64,000 bases of DNA, taken from the NCBI GenBank assembly GCA_039000515.1, contig JBCFYV010000024.1, positions 38,738,035-38,802,034 on the forward strand. The letters run 5' to 3'. How positions within the stretch are numbered: position 1 is the first letter of the stretch; each line of letters opens with the position of its first letter. The notes below the pieces were generated by a model. It saw nothing but the letters and a program-made list of their open reading frames with translations, was not told the DNA's origin and ran no database searches. Shown one piece after another: positions 58,801-64,000 of this stretch. The translations under genes and the position numbers were made by a program. The stretch is from Timema cristinae. Lineage: Eukaryota > Arthropoda > Insecta > Phasmatodea > Timematidae.

Positions 58801-59239
58801 GGAGGGGTTGTTTTTAGAGCTATATGCTCAGTTTTTGCCTACCCTCCTAATCCCTAAGGCGACGACTTTTTTAGGTGTATATATGTATGTAGGTTTGTGT
58901 ATGCGTGTATGTGTATGTATGTATTCAAAACACCTCAGCCTTCTTTCTATATAGCTGAGGCAATACTTAATAGTCGGTAGTGACTAATAGCTTTTATTAT
59001 CAAATATACTACCTACTATTAGTATCACTAATAATAATCAGGTTGTGGTTGAAGTATGATAAACACGAAGCTATTAAAAATGTACTGTTTCAATGTTCAA
59101 CTTTTTTTTTGCTATTATTTTGATTTAATTTAATAAATTTAAATATGAATTTTTATTTTGAAAACACTTCACCTTTATTGATCTTTCTTCAACCCTCAAC
59201 GCTATTCTCGCATACTAAACGTCAAGCAAGTACAACCTG

Positions 59240-59340
59240 ATTTGTTAATGACTTGGAGGTCAGGGTTCGAATACCATCCGAGTGTACTGAGGAAGTATTT
59301 TAGTAAATACTTTGTCTTTAGTCAACCGCCTCAATATTGT
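59240..59340 (+). mobile_element. SINE family B, fragment
   Basis: Box B region tcagggttcgaataccatcc followed by gagtgtactgaggaagtatt. Confidence 0.5.
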
Positions 59341-59411
59341 TGGTTTATTTATTTTAAATTCAAACCTATTCATCCTTATCATTTTAACATATTTGTTTGT
59401 GTTATTTATTG

Positions 59412-59600
59412 CCACCGTGTCTTACTACCCATTTAGGCTGTACTCACATATACTAATTACGCCAATGCATTAGGTATTAAGACGGTGTAATAAAGTGAAC
59501 CTGAATTTGTGTGGAAGGAAAGTGGTCGCAATTTAGAAAAGAAACTCAATAAGCCCAACCGGGATTTGAACCTAAATATAGCAGTCAGTGAAGGTCCCGT
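59412..59600 (-). mobile_element. SINE family B, diverged
   Basis: Tail gtgtcttactacccatttag, body gtgtggaaggaaagtgg, box B ccgggatttgaacctaa. Confidence 0.65.
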
Positions 59601-60544
59601 TAATTGCGAGTGTGAGGCTTTAGATCATAATCTCACCACCAAAATAGTTCAGTGACGTCTTCGAATATCCCGGACAAGTAGTAATATGACGTTCAATTTA
59701 AAAACAAACAAATAAAATTCATACCTGCAAAAAAAAATTCAGTTATTCGATGGCAGGGATGTTTTTTTTTTCAAAAAGTAATGGTCAGTGTATCTTAAAA
59801 TTTTATAAAAAAATATTTTTACAATGAGAAACCCCTTAATCAAAGTGATACCCTTTCAATATGTGGTCCGAATCCAAGAACCATTTTTCTAGGGAATATA
59901 ATTTAAATTCAATAGGGGTGCAACGGGGTGGACTCGTAAAATAATGCATTCTGATTCGACCGCATCGTTCCAATTTAGTACGGAAGTTGAGCAACCTTCA
60001 GTTTTATTGAAGTCATCCAATTTCAGGATGACATAAAACTTTAATCCTTATCTCTAAACTCGTAAAATCTCCTTATGGACAGAAACCAATAATCATCAGC
60101 GAGGATGCACGAACTGATGTCAGTCTCTCCATATAGTACAAACTGTTCGCTGGTATATATTTACTTAAATTTTCTGACAAGGTCTGTATAAATTTAAGAT
60201 ATTTTTTTTCTAAATCTAAACTATAAAAGTCAATGTTATATATATATATATTTCATATTTCATCCCCTTAAGGTTCGATAGCAACTTTTAAGGGATTGAG
60301 ACGCTGGGCCAAATAAAAAAGAATGGTATCGAGAAAAATGTATTTTCTTGAAACTAACTTAGTTTGCACTTTAGAAAATAAACCTATTTAAGATATTGGC
60401 AAGGACAAAAATTAATTAGTTTAGAAACCCATAATTCATATAAACTTTTTGTATTATTTGTTTGAAGTATTTAACGTGCACCTTCTAAACCTACAATTTA
60501 TATCAGCACAGTCCTTATAATCTAAATGAATGCTAGAACAGACA
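59601..60544. other. unassigned intergenic stretch
   Basis: AT-rich; nothing recognised except a short TA run near 60238. Confidence 0.45.
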
Positions 60545-60705
60545 CAACAATCACCCCCTGGCCGTTAATTTATCACTGTAAAAGGAGGGGAACCAACATT
60601 TCATCAATGATAAATATTTCAGCCGTGCCAGGAATCGAGCTTGGGACCCTTAGCTCAGTAGACATACACGCTATCTACTGAGCTAAGTGTCTGACTTCAT
60701 AGAAT
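60545..60705 (-). mobile_element. SINE-like family D
   Basis: In reverse complement: cacttagctcagtagatagc, tgagctaagggtcccaagct, cgattcctggcacggctgaa, then the same tail as at 54565-54722, including tttatcattgatgaaatg. Confidence 0.65.
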
Positions 60706-60771
60706 TAATTACGTTTGTAAATTAAGTACAAGTTTTGTTTTATTATTATTATTATATTATTATTATTATTA

Positions 60772-60985
60772 TTGCACCTCGTATTACCACTTATTTGGGA
60801 TAGTCGCATATTTTCACAAATTATGTAAAAGAATGAGGAAGTTTAAATTCCAGAGTAAATGTACTCTTAATAGCGTGGAAGGAGCTTGGAAAACCATTTA
60901 AGGAGGAGCACCGTAGGTATTCTCGGGATTTGAGCTCCAACCTACCTCATAAACTTCTGGTCTAGTTTTGCGGGCTAAGTAAGTG
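60772..60985 (-). mobile_element. SINE family B, diverged
   Basis: A (TTA)n end, tail cacctcgtattaccacttat, body gcgtggaaggagcttggaaa and a weak box B region. The head is poorly kept. Confidence 0.65.
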
Positions 60986-62247
60986 CATCAGTGGGAACTC
61001 AGTCTATTATTAGAGCAGTATTAGTATTATAATCATGCTCGTCTTTATTAATTAATGGTAATTATACTACCGTACCATTATAAGTTATCCGGTGCAGTTT
61101 TAGAGTCTCACATAACTTAATTAATAACGCGCTTCATATGACACACCAGTGCGTATTTTTCCATACAGTTAATGTAGTTTGAGCCAACAAAACTCTCTAA
61201 AAGCCGTTGTTTGTTTTTTACTTGGAAGTCTTGAGTTTCCCTTCCATTTTTTGTTGTTTATTCCCTCCAGCTTGTTATAAAACCTGTGTCATTTGTTTGT
61301 GTTGTGTGTGTGTGTGTGTGTTTGTGCGTATGTGTTTGTGTTTGTTTGCTGGTTTGTTTTGGGATGAATGAGGATAATTTTAAAATGAAAAATTGCGGGC
61401 AAGAAAGATACACGTCTAGTTTTTATAAAGACAATAAAAACAATTGTGTTGTATATGTATATTTGTAGAACTGTATGGATTATAGTGGAAGTGTGGGGGT
61501 ATTACATATTGAGTTAACTGAATAACTAACTATTGGTTACATATTGTTCTTAAGAAAATTACATTATTTTATTTAAATCCACTCAGACAACCAACTTATC
61601 TCAAAAAGTGTCCACTTTGTTTTTGATGATTTTTTTTTAAATTTAACAAGAATTTAAATATTAAATTTATATAGGTGGAACTCTAAAAAAATTTTGATAT
61701 GTACATACTTTAATAATAAAAAGAATTCAAATATGAAAAGACTGTCCAAATTAGGTATATAATGTTAAACATTTTGTTTACGATAAATGAAAACGGAATT
61801 TTGTACACTTAAATTTATTTAGAGTTGTCCATAATTTCGATACCAAGGACTGTACGAACGTTTTGAAATATGAATGTATTTGAATATTTATTTAATTTCC
61901 CTTTAAAATTGTCAGCGACTTTCAATAATTTAAGGAAAACGGATGAGGTAAAGGTGATCTGGCAGTGTTTACCCAAGGAAAGACTTGGGGAAATCCCACT
62001 GAGATCTTAAAATTTTGGTGTGTTTAATAATTCTCCTTGTGAGTATATTTAAAAATTCCCCAACCTCAGCATGTATAATTAAAATAAATTTGTTCATATT
62101 AATTTATTACATAGCTTTAAAATAATGTTATATTTTCACTTCTTTGAGAGTTCTACTTGATCGATTTAAGTGATTATTTTCTTATATTAAACGTTTAATT
62201 TTGTATATTTTCCCAATCTGTTTACTTTTATCATTTTTTTTTTTCTA
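60986..62247. other. unassigned intergenic stretch
   Basis: (TG)n run at 61302-61322; otherwise AT-rich with no gene or repeat recognised. Confidence 0.45.
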
Positions 62248-62460
62248 GGGCCAGTTTCATCATCAGTCTTAGTGCGTCTCAAGTGTGGCTTGATACAAAA
62301 TACAATACGTCAAACGTCAACCATCCATCTAGACTCGAATGGAATAAGCCATAGATTCACATATGAAACTTCCCCATTCCATTCTGGTCTAGGTAGGTGT
62401 CGTCTTTTTTGTTTGTTTTTCTAGTCGCACTTGAGGTGCAGAAGTCTAAGAGACTGGCCC
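62248..62460. mobile_element. MITE with inverted ends (213 bp)
   Basis: The left end gggccagtttcatcatcagt pairs with the right end, which in reverse complement reads gggccagtctcttagact. Inner segments (tctcaagtg against cctcaagtg) also pair. Flanks are cta and taa, compatible with a TA or TWA duplication (Tc1/mariner or PIF/Harbinger type). No coding sequence is present. Confidence 0.65.
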
Positions 62461-62589
62461 TAATTCGTTGAGTCGATTCAACACCAATCGATACCACGCT
62501 ACCTTTATCCTCTAAGTGACAGCAATTTTTTATTAACAAAGCTCAAGGACATACACTGCATCGTGTCAGTCTTTATTTGCCCATTTTTT

Positions 62590-62836
62590 TTAGCACTGCA
62601 TCTTACTACCTGCTCATGTTATACGCTTATGTATTAATTATTCAAAAGGTTTTAGGGATTAGTAAGGTTATATTAATGGAAGTATACCCGAATTCGCGTG
62701 GAGGGAGAGTGGAAAACTATTTTGGAAAAACTATATACACCCGACCGAGATTCGAACATCGATCTCCCCGTCATCGGTAGTCTACCCTGCTACAAGAGTA
62801 GCGCGTTAGACCACGCAGCCATCGAAGACGGTCATT
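62590..62836 (-). mobile_element. SINE family B, near full length
   Basis: Tail agcactgcatcttactacct, body gcgtggagggagagtggaaa, box B accgagattcgaacatcgat, head cgcgttagaccacgcagcca. Confidence 0.87.
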
Positions 62837-64000
62837 ACCAATTGTACGTAGGAGTAGCAATAGTTCCAAAAAGTAATCGGGCAGAAAAAAATTAAATGCA
62901 AGGAAGTCCTTCATTAATTATTCGGACCGTCATGACTTGACGGTTTTCCACTAGAAAGTTATTTAATTCAAACAATATATGATTGAAATATTCCAAACTG
63001 ACATAATTGTAAAAACTATAGAAACATCTCCAAACTTAAGTCTAGCGACTCTCAGGTTAACTTTTATTAATGATAAATTTTCTATAATATTTAAAAATAT
63101 AATTCCCCCAGAGTTTATTTATTGAGATTAGAAACTCTCATATCCATAGATATGTTCAGTGAAATTTTGACAGCACAGGTCCTAGATAACAGCTAGAAAA
63201 GTTACTAGATCTGTTTCCACATATTCATACGTCAAGTAATGTTATCACTCTTGATAGATAATATCAATACATATGAAATAGTCAAATGCCAACAATTTTA
63301 TCAGAAAAATGAATTTATCAAATAAAAAAAAGCTTTTCCTTTGAAATTTGTACATTTTAAGCATCACCTTTAGGATAAAGATCGCTCAAATTTGTCTTAA
63401 CGTTTCAACTATGGTGGACTTACCCTTGTTTTTCTCTCAGTCATAGCTGGTGGCAGAACAAGGGGGTTGAGAAAAGGTGGTGAGGGGAAGAGGGTACAGT
63501 AGAGGGTTGTTTTCTAGTCCTGGAGCGACGCCCGGTAACAGCTACAATTAATAACCCGTCAGGTATACAACGCGGCGTCGTCTCTTTTCCGGGGTTGTTA
63601 TTATAACAGTGGGCGTCATGTCGGCACAAACTAAGTACCTCTACACAAGTGCAGATGCGCCCATAACAATCGTACGGTACAGCACTCTTAAAAAAAAAAC
63701 TATGGCAATTCTAGGAGAGGATGTTATGTAGAGTGTCACTTTCAACTTTTAAATACTTTATTGGTAAACGGTTTCCATATATTCATTTTTGTGTGCGATT
63801 CATTTTCCTAATTAATATGTCATTAAAACGATTGGTTAAGCTGAACTTTTATGCTGGACAATAACAAATTAAAGGGTTAGGGTCGAAATTTAATTAAATT
63901 TTTTCTTCTAGGGTATATGTTTCATATTCTCTCTTCAAGGAATTAAATAACATAATTAACTAGTTGCTAAACCTATTTAAGAACACTTCTGTTAATTATA
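62837..64000. other. unassigned intergenic stretch
   Basis: The segment 63190-63240 is an inverted copy of 49125-49180 (shared cagctagaaaagttactaga with small differences). 63420-63680 is GC-richer with no coding match. Confidence 0.45.

Overview
The window looks like a piece of a large, AT-rich arthropod nuclear genome, most likely an insect, although a crustacean cannot be excluded. The evidence is long introns packed with retroposons, spliced exons of an arthropod-specific neuronal immunoglobulin gene, and a degenerate TTAGG-type (arthropod telomere-like) stretch. There is no sign of bacterial genes, operons, CRISPR arrays or rRNA genes, and no convincing functional tRNA gene.

The one host gene I can support is the 3' part of a dpr (defective proboscis extension response) family gene on the + strand. 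Three coding exons are visible: 10059-10269 (second half of Ig1), 41455-41754 (Ig2) and 50611-50789 (the family's GEHPAAMQ motif, a tail and a C-terminal hydrophobic segment, then stop). The splice phases agree and join into 229 residues. The introns are about 31.2 kb and 8.9 kb. The signal peptide and the first half of Ig1 must lie upstream of base 1. Everything after about 50.8 kb is intergenic.

Almost everything else recognisable is mobile DNA. (1) SINE family A (about 290 bp, tRNA-like head, AAT-rich tail) has nine copies, several with clean target-site duplications. (2) SINE family B (about 250 bp, subtypes with different heads) has about 30 copies. Families A and B share the same 3' end. 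(3) There are two further tRNA-like families, C and D. (4) A degraded Jockey-clade LINE (minus strand, about 35.82-41.17 kb) is inserted into a B SINE. (5) Three isolated LINE ORF2 C-terminal remnants lie at 20.8, 45.6 and 58.6 kb. The one at 45.6 kb is split by a 46-bp minisatellite that grew out of its own coding sequence. (6) There are hAT-type remnants at 7.2-8.1 kb and 14.09-15.09 kb, MITEs at 41.79 and 62.25 kb, and a fold-back-like element with a 76-bp tandem repeat at 55.8-56.7 kb. (7) Two undetermined dispersed repeats (F and G) occur in four and two copies.

The most interesting points are four. The 46-bp minisatellite is nested inside a LINE coding remnant and has a 275-bp higher-order period. 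A SINE insertion landed on the dpr splice donor, and its target-site duplication left the donor intact. A LINE-in-SINE nest has matching junctions. The two SINE families share a 3' tail, which implies a common LINE partner. The remaining intronic and intergenic DNA is AT-rich and carries no gene I can identify; a few GC-richer islands are listed as possible regulatory sequence.
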